A stretch of DNA of 64,000 bases, taken from the NCBI GenBank assembly GCA_963709645.1, contig CAVPXP010000021.1:62001-126000 (forward strand), written 5' to 3'. The translations under genes and the position numbers were made by a program. The notes beneath the pieces were generated by a model, which searched no databases, was not told the DNA's origin, and saw nothing but the letters and a program-made list of their open reading frames with translations. Of the stretch, positions 38,384 to 49,126 are shown one piece after another; the stretch's first letter is position 1, and each line of letters opens with the position of its first letter. The stretch is from DYRB01 sp963709645. GTDB lineage: Bacteria > Pseudomonadota > Gammaproteobacteria > Chromatiales > Chromatiaceae.

Positions 38384-38440
38384 GCCAGCAACCTCTTGTT
38401 TTATCCCGTTGTTCGGTCGAGGGCGTGCTGCGTCTTGTTA

Positions 38441-38490
38441 GGATTGCTATGATATTTAACGGGACAGCCGTTACATTACAACAGCAATCC
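38441..38490. promoter_or_regulatory. Nested inverted repeats, probable activator site
   Basis: Outer arms GGATTGCT (38441-38448) and AGCAATCC (38483-38490) enclose an inner inverted repeat TAACGG-GACAG-CCGTTA (38457-38473). The block is A+T-rich, lies between divergent genes and is 60-105 bases upstream of the candidate -24 element, the usual distance for an upstream activating site of an NtrC-type regulator. The right arm is also just before the activator gene, so it could autoregulate. Confidence 0.5.
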
Positions 38491-38507
38491 CGTATCATGA
38501 CGTGGCT

Positions 38508-40196
<1,689 letters not shown>

Positions 40197-40245
40197 AGCG
40201 TGGTACTAGACTAATCTGCGAGTCAACCGAACAGGAGGGGGACGC

Positions 40246-40839
40246 ATGACGACCGCCAACGCCACCCGGGCCGAACCGCCGCCCGCCCTGGGTCCCAGCC
40301 GCCACCCGATCACCGTGGGCGAGTACTTCCGCATGGGCGAGGCGGGCGTTCTGGACGCGGACGCCCGCTGCGAGCTCATCGAGGGCGAGATCATCGACCT
40401 GCCGCCCATCGGGCCACCCCACGCCAGCAAGACCAACCGATTGGCCGCCCTGCTCGCCGACGCCGTCCGCGGCAAGGCCATTGTTTCGGCGCAGAACCCC
40501 GTCGTTTTGGGCGACCTGTCCGCCCCACAACCCGACCTCGCACTGCTTCGCTACCGCGACGACTACTACGCACAGGCCCATCCCGGACCCGCCGACATTT
40601 TGCTCCTGGTCGAGGTCGCGGACACCAGCCTGGCCCACGACCGCAACACCAAGCTGCCCCTCTATGCCAGGTTTCAGGTCCCCGAGGTCTGGATCATCGA
40701 CATCCCCGGGCGCCACATGGACGTTCATCGGGAACCCGACGGGGCGCGCTACACCCATCAGTTCCGGGCATCCGACCTGTCCCGGATCGAGCTCGCCGCT
40801 CTGCCGGGCCTGGTGCTCGATCTGCGGGGCCTGTTCTGA
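40246..40839 (+). CDS. Uma2-family (DUF820) putative nuclease
   Basis: 197 residues of the PD-(D/E)XK-like Uma2 family: HPITVGEYFRMGEAGVLDADARCELIEGEII, then PDLALLRYRDDYYAQAHPGPADILLLVEVADTSLAHDRNTKLPLYARFQVPEVWIID split over the core. The putative catalytic residues are the Glu of LIEGE, the Asp of QPDLAL, and Glu/Asp of LVEVADTS. The biological role of the family is unclear. A GGAGG ribosome-binding site (AACAGGAGGGGG) precedes the ATG. Stand-alone gene. Confidence 0.9.
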   Translation: MTTANATRAEPPPALGPSRHPITVGEYFRMGEAGVLDADARCELIEGEIIDLPPIGPPHASKTNRLAALLADAVRGKAIVSAQNPVVLGDLSAPQPDLALLRYRDDYYAQAHPGPADILLLVEVADTSLAHDRNTKLPLYARFQVPEVWIIDIPGRHMDVHREPDGARYTHQFRASDLSRIELAALPGLVLDLRGLF

Positions 40840-41419
40840 TGCACGATCAACGGGCGGGCAGGGGCTGTGGTTCAGGCGGGCGCTGGCACTCGGGGAGTGC
40901 AGGAAAATGCGGGATTGCGTGATTGCGTGACTTGACCACGCAGCCTTTGAGCCTTTGAGACTCGACTCCGCAGCCTTTGCCTTGACCCCGCAGCCTTGTG
41001 CGCCCTATGGGCTGCTCGGACCCTGGACTGGACTGGTGCTCTGGACTGGTGGACGCTTTCGCCGGATCCGACAACCAGCAATCAGCCACTTGCAGGCGCT
41101 TCGGCCTGGGAAACCGCCGCAAATTGGGCCAAGGAGGGGTCGAATAGCGGGTGTCGCGCTAGCTGCGTCTGACCCACGAACGGGGGAGCATGCAACCGGC
41201 AGCTCGTTAGCAAGAATAGCGGCATCCCCGATGGCCGCCCCCGGCTCGAATCCCATGCCAAGAGGGCGGCGGTAACATCAGCCCTTACCCAACGCGTCCA
41301 ACCCGGTTTGGGCCCCGATCGAGCCATGCCTTTGACAGCAGGTACAATGGGTGCGGTCTTTCGTCAAGAGTGGATGACTTTCCTGTCTATCCACCGCGGA
41401 TACGCAAGGGGGCCTGAAA
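40840..41419. other. Intergenic region between Uma2 and the binding protein
   Basis: 580 bases with no credible gene. Short direct repeats are visible: GCAGCCTTTG-type words at 40941-40997 and CTGGACTGG words near 41024-41050. A TTGACA (41332-41337) and a TACAAT (41343-41348) occur before the next gene but are too close together to form one promoter. It may contain decayed accessory DNA. Confidence 0.35.
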
Positions 41420-42499
41420 ATGTTCCGATCCCGCCGCCGTGGGGAATTTCCAGCGATTGTCTGCACAATCCTGTTTGCGGCCGCCTTCGCGGTCGCCGCG
41501 GCGGATTCGCCGACCGAAACTCCGAAGAAAGAGCTGATATTCCTGAATTGGTCGGAGTACATGGATCCGGGTCTGCTTGAGGAGTTCGAAAAGCGATTCA
41601 ACGTCAAGGTGACCGAGGTCTACTTCGAGTCCGACGAAACCCGCGACGACATGCTGGTGGAGACCGACGGAAGGGGCTACGACGTCATCCTGGCCAGCGG
41701 CATCACCCTGCGCCCCTACGTGAAGCGCGGTTGGCTGGCTCCGCTGGGGGCTTCCGAGGTGCCTAACCTCAAGCATGTAGACGCCCGCTGGCTCGACGTC
41801 TTCCCGGAGTCGCGGGGTTTCGCGGTGCCGTTTTTTTGGGGTACCACCGGGATCGGTTATCGCAAGGACCTGGTGCAGGGCGAGATCACGAGCTGGATGC
41901 AGCTCTATCGGCCCGACGAGTACCTGCGCGGGAAGATCTTCATGAACAAGTACTCGCGCGACGTCGTAGGCATGGCCCTCAAGGCCCTCGGATTTTCTGC
42001 CAACAGCACGGACAGCAGTGAGCTGGCGGCCGCCGAGGCCCTGGTGCTCGAGCAGAAGCCCTACGTCAAAGACTATTTCTACCCAGCCCTGAACGCCGAA
42101 TCCGCACTGGTGACGGGAAAGGTCTACGCTGCCATGATGTTCAACGGCGATGTCCTCATGGTTCAGGAGCATCATCCAGAAATTACCTACGCGCTCCCCA
42201 AGGAAGGGGGCAATATCTGGGTTGACTACCTGGCGGTCGGCCAAGCGTCGACGAAGAAGGATCTGGCCTACCAGTTCATCAACTTCCTCAACGAGCCCGA
42301 GATTGCCGCACGGCTCGCCCAGTTCGTCTACTTCGCCACCCCCAACAAAGCCGCCGAGGCCCTGCTCCCCCGGAAGTTCCTCGACGACCCGGTGATATAC
42401 CCCGATAAAGCCACGCTGCAACGTTCAGAGGTGTACGCGCACTTGCCTGCAAAGGCAGTCAGGCGGATCAACGGGATCTTCGCGCGCCTGTTGCAGTGA
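41420..42499 (+). CDS. PotD/NspS-like periplasmic polyamine-binding protein
   Basis: 359 residues, with a signal peptide (ending near AVAAADS, about residue 28) and the type of fold seen in spermidine/putrescine-binding proteins: LIFLNWSEYMDPGLLEEFEKRF, VTEVYFESDETRDDMLV, YDVILASGITLRPYVKRGWLAPL, VPFFWGTTGIGYRKDLV, NIWVDYLAVGQASTKKDLAYQFINFL. No ABC permease or ATPase is nearby. Instead a GGDEF-EAL receptor starts 10 bases downstream, the arrangement of nspS-mbaA in Vibrio cholerae, where the binding protein senses norspermidine/spermidine and tunes biofilm formation. Function as a sensor subunit is inferred from that context. Confidence 0.88.
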   Translation: MFRSRRRGEFPAIVCTILFAAAFAVAAADSPTETPKKELIFLNWSEYMDPGLLEEFEKRFNVKVTEVYFESDETRDDMLVETDGRGYDVILASGITLRPYVKRGWLAPLGASEVPNLKHVDARWLDVFPESRGFAVPFFWGTTGIGYRKDLVQGEITSWMQLYRPDEYLRGKIFMNKYSRDVVGMALKALGFSANSTDSSELAAAEALVLEQKPYVKDYFYPALNAESALVTGKVYAAMMFNGDVLMVQEHHPEITYALPKEGGNIWVDYLAVGQASTKKDLAYQFINFLNEPEIAARLAQFVYFATPNKAAEALLPRKFLDDPVIYPDKATLQRSEVYAHLPAKAVRRINGIFARLLQ

Positions 42500-42509
42500 G
42501 GTCGCACGA

Positions 42510-45111
42510 TTGAATCTCCGACCCAAGCTGCTCGTCCTCCTCGTCCCGCTCGTCGTGATTCCCCTACTCGGCGTGGGCGCGGCGGCCTACGTGCAGCTGC
42601 AACAGACGTCGGAGCGCAAGACCCTAGATCAGATGGCCTCGCTCCTGCGATCTGATCGCCCGCCAGACACAGTCGGTTCTGGCGACAGCGCGGGCCAACG
42701 TCCAATTGCTCTCCACCCAGAACCTGGTCCGCCAGTACCTGCTCGCCGAAGACGAGGAAGAGCGATACCAGGTGCTGCAATCGCCGCTGTTGCGTCAGCT
42801 CATCAGCTATCAGGAGGCCTACCCGGACTACTACGAAATCCGCATCTTGCTGCCGGACGGCAATGAAGACCTTCGCTGGACGCGCCTACCCCTGCCCAAC
42901 GCCACCGAGGAGGAGGGAGACAGCGCCTGGTTTCAGGCAGCACGGAGCGCCGCTGACGATATTTACAGCGCCTTTGCGCGCAACCCGGACACCGGCGATC
43001 CCGCCCTCGTCGTCTCGAAGCGGATACGGCTAAAGGATAGGAGCAGCGATCCCCTCAGCGCGCCCGTCAAGCTTCGCGGCTATCTCGTGGTGACCGTCGA
43101 TCTGGGATTCCTCGCCCGTACGCTTCAGGATAGCGTCATCGGCCAGCGGGGTTTCCTCATGGTGACCGACGCCGAGGGCAAGGTCCTTCTCCATCCCGAC
43201 CGCCCGGAGGCCAATGCGCTGCTCCAAATGGCGGACAGGGCACAGACCCACCCGTCAGCGCACCCGCACCCCGGCGATCACGAGACCTTACCGGCGCTGC
43301 TCTTTGGCGATCTGGCCCGTCACGCAGATACCGGCGACGCGCTTCGCGCCCAGCTTTCAGACCACCCGCTCTTGTTTCTCGGCAAGCGCCTGGACGGCAA
43401 CCTGTACCTCTTCGCCGCACTTCCGGTCGCCGAACTGCTGGACGCGGGACGCCAGCTCGGCGCCCTGGTCGCGGTTGTCGTACTGGCAGCCGTGCTGATC
43501 GCCACGATGCTGCTTTTCTTCACCCTGGATCGCCTGCTGGTGACGCCGGTTCAGCGGCTCGGCGACGCCTTCCGCGAGGTCGGTCGCGGCAACCTGGACG
43601 CCAAGATTCGGTCGGGACGCCGGGACGAGATCGGTGCGCTTGCCAACATGTTCGACGACATGAGCGAGAATCTGCGGGTCTCGGATGAGCGGATTCGTTA
43701 CCTGGCCTACCACGACGCACTTACCGGGCTTCCCAACCGCATGATGTTCCGGGAGTACCTGAACCATGCCCTTGCCGACGCGCGGCGCCGGCATCAGCTG
43801 CTGGTGCTGCTGTTCCTCGACCTGGACAATTTCAAGGACGTGAACGACACCCTGGGGCATCAGGTGGGGGACGCATTGCTGCAAGTCGTTGCCGAGCGTT
43901 TGGAGCAATGCCTGCGTGGGGCCGACTACATCGCCCGGCTGGACGCCACCCAGGCCGAAGGCGTGGTGGCGCGCCTGGGCGGGGATGAGTTCATCGTCAT
44001 GCTGACCGACCTCAAGGATCCCTACGAGGCCACGGCGGTGGCGGACCGCATCCTGACTTCGCTGGCCAGGCCGATCCCGATCGAAAACACCGATCTTTAC
44101 GTCAGCGCTAGCATCGGCATCACCACATCCCCCGCGGACGGCGATGACGTGGAAGGGCTGATCAAGAACGCCGACATCGCCATGTACCACGCCAAGCAAC
44201 AGGGAAAGAACAACTACCAGTACTTTTCGGACAGGATGAACACGGCGGCCTTCCACCGCGTCGCAATGGAGAACAAGCTACGCAAGGCCCTGGACCAGGG
44301 TCAGTTCCTTCTCCACTATCAGCCCAAGTTCGACGTGCGGAGCACGCGCCTGGTCGGGGTCGAAGCGTTGATCCGCTGGCGTGACCCCGAGACCGGGATC
44401 GTACTGCCCGACGCCTTCATACCCATCGCCGAAGAAACCGGCTTGATTACGGCCATCGGCGAATGGGTTCTACGAGAGGCTTGCCGGCAGACCAAGGCCT
44501 GGCAGGAGGCCGGGCTGGAGGTAGTGCCCGTGTCGGTTAATGCCTCCAGCATACAGGTGGCGCGCCAGGACTTCCCTGACCTCATCGCCAAGGCCCTGCG
44601 CGAATCCCGGCTCGACCCAAGATATCTCGAGATCGAGCTCACGGAGACATCCATCATGTCCGCCCTGGAACGCGGCGCGGAAACTCTCCGGGAGATCCGC
44701 GCCCTGGGGGTGAGTATCGCCCTCGACGACTTCGGGACTGGCTACTCGTCGCTAAGCTATCTGCGGCATTTCCCCATCAATACCCTCAAGATCGACCGCA
44801 GCTTCATCGGCGAAATCGGCAAAGGGCCAGATGATACGCCCATCATCTCGGCAATTATCGCCATGGCCCATGCCTTGAACTTGACCGTCGTGGCCGAGGG
44901 TGTGGAGACCGAGAACCAGACGCGCTATCTGGTATCCAAGAACTGCGACACCATGCAGGGCTTCCTGCTCGGCCCCCCGGTGCCCCCTGAGCAGATTCCC
45001 GCGCAACTTGTTCGCCGCGGAGCGCCCCCACTGGAACATCACCAACAACGGGGTCACAAGCAACTACCGGGCGCGGCGGTCGACGATGCCGAATTGGAGT
45101 TTCCTGGCTAA
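42510..45111 (+). CDS. MbaA-like GGDEF-EAL membrane receptor, one frameshift
   Basis: About 866 residues when joined. TTG start at 42510 with GAGG upstream. First membrane helix at residues 6-28 (KLLVLLVPLVVIPLLGVGAAAYV). The frame breaks near 42651 (CTGCGATCTG lacks one base), and the protein continues as DLIARQTQSVLATARANVQL into a Cache-like periplasmic domain. A second helix (LGALVAVVVLAAVLIATMLLFF), HAMP, GGDEF (HDALTGLPNR; RLGGDEF) and EAL (GVEALIRWRDPETG; ELTETSIM; LDDFGTGYSSLSYL; KIDRSFI) follow. Both catalytic motifs look intact, so it could make or break c-di-GMP. Input is probably the upstream binding protein. Confidence 0.88.
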
Positions 45112-45465
45112 CGGATATCGCTCCAATCGAAAGGGGCGAGGGTCAGTGCTTGACCTTATACCTGTGCGGGAATTGCTGACCAGCATAGAATGCGAGGTAA
45201 GCACTGCTATAGGTGTCCCTCGGTGCTGACCCCTACTCCGCTGCTCCCCCTCCTAGAGTAAAGGGGGCAGGTTCAATAGCCTCACAGAGCGCCGAAAGCG
45301 GTTCCGCCGCGCCCCTGGCAACTCGGTAGGGTATGCCGAGCGAGCGGATCGCACCATCCGCAAGCGGCTCGGTTCGTTCCTCGCCGCACCCTACGGGCGC
45401 GACCTTGACCCCTCAGCGTCGGAACGAGGCAACAGCAAAGACCAGTGGCAGCGGCGTCACTTGCT
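45112..45465. other. Intergenic region before mazF
   Basis: 354 bases between the ends of convergent genes. No credible gene, repeat or terminator was found. Confidence 0.3.
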
Positions 45466-45792
45466 TCACGCCAAACCGACCACCACCGCAAGCAAGCGAT
45501 TCAACTCGGCGAGTTCACGTTCCGAGAGGCGCCCGATGACGTTTCCCACCTTTGCGACGGGCAAGCTGAGGAGCTGGTTGATCTGCACCTGGGACCGCAC
45601 CTTGAGTCCGTTTCTCTGTGCCGGCTCCAGGGTCAGGCGCAGCAGGGGAGCATCTTGCAGGTGGCTCGTCACCAGCATCACGATAGTCGACTGCGCATCT
45701 TGGTTCAGGACGTGGCCCTGAACCACCACTGCCGGCCTCGGCTCGCCGGCGTCGCCCGAGGCCGCCACCGTCACGATGTCGCCGCGCCGCAC
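45466..45792 (-). CDS. mazF: MazF/PemK-type endoribonuclease toxin
   Basis: 108 residues from a GTG at 45792 that shares its first base with the antitoxin stop (TAGTG), a coupled junction; a TTG at 45804 would give 112 residues. Family features: RRGDIVTVAASGDAGEPRPAVVVQ, TIVMLVTSHL, LRSQVQINQ-like VRSQVQINQLLSLP, and VGNVIGRLSERELAELNRLL. MazF/PemK proteins cut mRNA. The partner is the DUF3018 antitoxin just upstream. Confidence 0.88.
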   Translation of the reverse strand: MRRGDIVTVAASGDAGEPRPAVVVQGHVLNQDAQSTIVMLVTSHLQDAPLLRLTLEPAQRNGLKVRSQVQINQLLSLPVAKVGNVIGRLSERELAELNRLLAVVVGLA

Positions 45793-46001
45793 TAATCCGA
45801 CCAATCCGCCGCTGCCTCGATGAACTGCAACGCATCTTGGTCTTCGGTACTCCCCTCAACCAGGCGCAACTGCCGCCGGATCTCCTCGCCGAACCCGGGA
45901 CGACGCGTGTCGGGCACCCACAGGACGACCTGGCGCATGCCGCGGGCCTTGAGCCGGTCACGGTAAGCTCGATGGCGTTCCGGGTAGGTGTTGATGCTCA
46001 T
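45792..46001 (-). CDS. mazE: DUF3018 MazE-type antitoxin
   Basis: 69 residues from the ATG at 46001. RHRAYRDRLKARGMRQVVLWVPDTRRPGF is the typical DUF3018 core, which combines a short DNA-binding region with a toxin-binding tail (EEIRRQLRLVEGSTEDQDAL). The longer upstream frame is not part of the gene because the family starts at MSINTYPERH. First gene of the toxin-antitoxin operon. Confidence 0.85.
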   Translation of the reverse strand: MSINTYPERHRAYRDRLKARGMRQVVLWVPDTRRPGFGEEIRRQLRLVEGSTEDQDALQFIEAAADWSD

Positions 46002-46639
46002 GGCGATTCTCCAGCCTGTCGCATAGCGACAGTGTAGACCCGGGCCGCGACGCGCCGCAAACCCCCCTGCGCGAAGCGCGCCCACAGTTGGCGCAGTGGA
46101 CCCCTTTCCGCCACTGGCGCTGGGCCCGAATGGAGCGTAAGCCCCATCCCGGAGCACCGTCAGGGGCAAATGCCAGGTTCGGGCGGACCGCAACCTCAAG
46201 AATCGGGGCTTGACCCTATCCCTTCATGCAAACCAGCGGTTCCAGTCCAAGGGGGCCGGGGCACACAGGCGCCGGGGCGAGCATAGCGGGCAGGTCTATT
46301 AACAGAGCATCGAGCACGATGTACGGGAACGGGTGCGTATTCCACGGAATTTGGACACCCATTCCACGGCAACCTGGACACCCATTCCAGCGCAACCTGG
46401 ACAGTCGGAGCGTAGCGACGCGCGGGGCGGATGGTGTTTACGCTGTGATGGGTGTCTCCGTCAATTTTGCGTCAATTTTGGCTGCAGTTTTGGCGGGGAT
46501 TCCCCGGCGAGGTGGAGGGGATGCTCAAGTAGACGGTAAACCCGTACTAGCATCGCAGTGGCGACCGCACGGCGAACGTCGCGGCCACCTTTGCGGGCTG
46601 GAAAGGTCACAATATCCGTTCGTCCGGAGTGAAGCACCC
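46002..46639. other. Intergenic region between two toxin-antitoxin loci
   Basis: 638 bases with no credible gene. It contains the 23-base tandem repeat at 46339-46406 and a GTCAATTTTG direct repeat near 46461-46482. The pieces look like scars of mobile DNA. Confidence 0.35.
46339..46406. repeat. Three ~23-base tandem repeats
   Basis: Units at 46339 (22 bases), 46361 (23) and 46384 (23), each ATTCCA(CG/GC)G(A/C)A..TGGACA(C/G). Multiple internal end repeats like this are known at the tips of IS21-type elements, so this may be an IS end remnant, but no transposase gene of that family is beside it. Confidence 0.55.
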
Positions 46640-46915
46640 ATGGCTACCTTGTCACTTTCCATTCCAGACTCCGCGCTGTCCGACCTGCGCCGCTCGCCGG
46701 AGGAACTCGGCCGCGAGCTGAAGCTTGCGGCAGCCATCCATTGGTGCGGGCGGGGCCTGATGTCGCAGGAACGCGCCGCGGATCTGGCCGGGATGAACCG
46801 CCGCGACTTCATTCGTGCCCTTGCCCGAGAAGGGGTCGACGTCTTCGTCCTCGACGACGACAGCCTCGCGCGGGAGCTTGACCACGACGAGGGCGGGCCT
46901 ACGTCAGGACAATGA
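46640..46915 (+). CDS. UPF0175 antitoxin-like protein
   Basis: 91 residues starting at the ATG at 46640. Core: SIPDSALSDLRRSPEELGRELKLAAAIHWCGRGLMSQERAADLAGMNRRDFI, the standard UPF0175 text with a helix-turn-helix (SQERAADLAGMNRRDF). It pairs with a DUF3368 PIN-like protein whose ATG overlaps this stop by 3-4 bases. Confidence 0.85.
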   Translation: MATLSLSIPDSALSDLRRSPEELGRELKLAAAIHWCGRGLMSQERAADLAGMNRRDFIRALAREGVDVFVLDDDSLARELDHDEGGPTSGQ

Positions 46916-47406
46916 ACGCCTCTGCCTCGCGCTTGGTCGTTAATACCTCGCCCTTGATCCACTTGGCCGAGGCCGGTCTTCTCCATTTGTTGAAGGAGGC
47001 GGCACCGGTCATCTGAATACCGGAGCCAGTTGCGCAAGAAATTTGCGCCTACGGAGACCAGGATCCGACCGCGCGGGCGCTGGCCGACAACGATTGGTTG
47101 GAGGTTCGACCGGTTCCGCCACTGTCTGCCCAAGTGCTGGCGTGGGACCTGGGTCCAGGAGAAAGCGCGGTCATCGAGGTGGCACGAACCGTTGTCGACA
47201 GTAGAGCCGTGATCGACGATCTGGCGGGACGCCGCTGCGCCGAGGCGCTAGGACTCGCCTTGCGTGGCACCGTCGGGCTGGTGCTCGCCGCCAGACAGGC
47301 CGGTTGCCTCCCGGCTGCCCGTCCGGTGTTGGAGCGCTTGCGCGACAGCGGCATGTATCTGTCCGATGCGGTATTGCAACGGGCGCTCAGGTTTGTGGGG
47401 GAGTAA
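46912..47406 (+). pseudogene. DUF3368 PIN-like toxin with an in-frame TGA
   Basis: Starts at ATG 46912 overlapping the UPF0175 stop. The first 34 codons read RLVVNTSPLIHLAEAGLLHLLKEAAPVI, with the PIN-type Asn/Asp-like start, then TGA at 47014-47016, then the same frame continues for 129 codons: PEPVAQEICAYGDQDP ... LGPGESAVIEVA ... VIDDLAGRRCAEALGLALRGTVGLVLAARQAG, ending at 47406. The text on both sides belongs to one DUF3368 domain (acidic residues of SAVIE and VIDD). A single substitution at codon 35 (for example CGA to TGA) explains it. Probably inactive unless the base is a sequence error. Confidence 0.75.
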
Positions 47407-47510
47407 GCCGAGTCAGAGAATCCGGCGTTGCCCGGTTATGGATGTTGCAATGCAAGACTTGAACATCCCGCTGAAATTTTCAATAGCAGATGCGGATGTC
47501 TATTCGCTCG

Positions 47511-48704
47511 CTAATCACGAATTGCATAGTCGCGATCCTGCTTGAGCATTTGAAAGATCACGCGGCACAGATGGCGACCCAGCGCGCGAATCGCCTGGTT
47601 GTGGGTTTTCCCCTCGTTGCGTTTTTTTTCGTAATAGCGCTGCGAGGCGGGGACCTGTTTGCGATGGCGATCCACGCCGGTCATCATCGCCGCCTTGGCG
47701 CGGGTATTGACATGGCGCGGCGCCTTGGCGCCCTGCTGTTGACCGGAGCTGTGATCGAGGTTGGCCATGCCCAGGTAGAGGGCCAGACTCGCCTCGCTGG
47801 CAAAGCGTTCCAGGGTGCCGATCTCCCCGGCCAGCTCGCTGGAGCAGACCAGCGCGAAGCCGGGGATGGTATCGATGCGTCGGGCGATCTGGGAGACCGC
47901 CATGAGGGCTTGGCAGCGTCTCTCCAGGGCCTTGATCTGGACGCGCAGGTCCAGCACCCGGCGGGCGTCGGCGACGATCATGGGGCTGGCATAGGCGACC
48001 TCGTGGCTGAAGAAGGCTCGCGGCTGCCAGGTGCGGATGACGGCGCAGAACTTCTTGCCGACGGCGGGGATGGCCAGCAGGGTCTTCTCGCGCAGGCGCG
48101 CAAGCTTGGTCAGATCTTCTCCGTGGGCCAGCAGGTTGAGGAACCACAGGTTTTCCGCATCGGCAGTGATCTCCAGCAGGCCCGGGCAGACGGCCTGCAG
48201 GTCGCCCTGCAAGCGGCTGAGCACGCGGCTCTTTTCGGCTACCAGGGCACGTCGGCGCCGGGTCAGGCGCTTGAGTTCGAGATTCTCCGCGGGGGCGCCC
48301 TGAACCTCTTGGAGGGCGTCGCGGGCGCGGGGCATGTGCTCGCCCAGCTGCATCAGCTCCAGGGCCCGGCGCGCGTCGATGCGGTCGGTCTTGGCCGCCG
48401 CGGGAAAGACCTGCTTGAAGCGAGCGAGCTTCAGGTTGTTGACGTTCAACAGCCGCCACTGGCGTTCGCGCACCAAGGTGTCCAACGGGCGGGCATGGCC
48501 GTTGTAGCCCTCCATGGCCACCGCCACTGGCCCCGGGTAACGGCGCTGGTAACGCTCGATGCGGCTGAAGAAGTCGGCAAACCCCTCTGGACGGTGGTCC
48601 ACGTCGAACTCCTCCAAGAGCTCTCCCGTGGACAACCCCACCGCCACGCTGTGGCGATGGCAGCCCACATCGACGCTCACACGCAGCTCCGGGCACAAGA
48701 CCAT
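47511..48704 (-). CDS. IS110-family transposase
   Basis: 397 residues, apparently intact. N-terminal RuvC-like DEDD domain (RVSVDVGCHRHSVAVG; VAVAMEGYNGHARPL; FPAAAKTDRIDARRALE) and the C-terminal Transposase_20 domain (IDTIPGFALVCSSELAGEIGTL; SLALYLGMANLDHSSGQQQG). IS110 elements lack clear terminal inverted repeats and I cannot place their ends; the element includes this gene and probably 100-300 bases on either side. It lies directly after the broken DUF3368 gene. Confidence 0.93.
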   Translation of the reverse strand: MVLCPELRVSVDVGCHRHSVAVGLSTGELLEEFDVDHRPEGFADFFSRIERYQRRYPGPVAVAMEGYNGHARPLDTLVRERQWRLLNVNNLKLARFKQVFPAAAKTDRIDARRALELMQLGEHMPRARDALQEVQGAPAENLELKRLTRRRRALVAEKSRVLSRLQGDLQAVCPGLLEITADAENLWFLNLLAHGEDLTKLARLREKTLLAIPAVGKKFCAVIRTWQPRAFFSHEVAYASPMIVADARRVLDLRVQIKALERRCQALMAVSQIARRIDTIPGFALVCSSELAGEIGTLERFASEASLALYLGMANLDHSSGQQQGAKAPRHVNTRAKAAMMTGVDRHRKQVPASQRYYEKKRNEGKTHNQAIRALGRHLCRVIFQMLKQDRDYAIRD

Positions 48705-49126
48705 GACAACCCCCGTAGATCGGACAGAAAGGAACGGATCGCTTGGATCGTCCGTCGGTCTCGTCTACATTCAGAGCCACTGTCCAAAAGACCGGCACCA
48801 TCCCGTATGACCTCAACGGACGATACAGGGAGACGGGGGCGGCATTTCAAGTCAAGACGAGTCAGACACGCTGATCGCGGACCCCAAGAGCCACACCCCC
48901 GTCTCACAGCCAGCTTACCCCCGCCGGGATATATCGGGCTACCTGTAAATCCGATGGTAGACCCCATCTCCCCGCCCAATCTGGGACCCTGTCACCTCGA
49001 TGAGCTGGAAGACCCGGGCAGCTAATGCAGACAGAGCCCATTGAAAGACCCGACCCCACGGGCCCGGCGTCGCTCAGCCGCAGCGTCGGGCTTCATGATC
49101 GGGCCCTGTGTTGGTAGTCTCGCGCC
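48705..49126. other. Flank of the IS110 gene
   Basis: 422 bases upstream of the transposase. Likely includes one element end and the transposase promoter. A GGGAGACGGGGGCGG word and a pyrimidine-rich part are visible but no clear promoter, gene or repeat. Confidence 0.3.

Noticed and set aside
40941..41050. Short repeated words after Uma2, considered as a CRISPR-like or iteron array
   Set aside because: Copies are short, unevenly spaced and diverged; no repeat-spacer regularity.
41332..41348. TTGACA and TACAAT considered as a sigma70 promoter for the binding-protein gene
   Set aside because: Only five bases separate the hexamers, far from the needed ~17.
47490..49025. 511-codon plus-strand frame
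   Set aside because: Antisense of the IS110 transposase, which has full family motifs on the minus strand.
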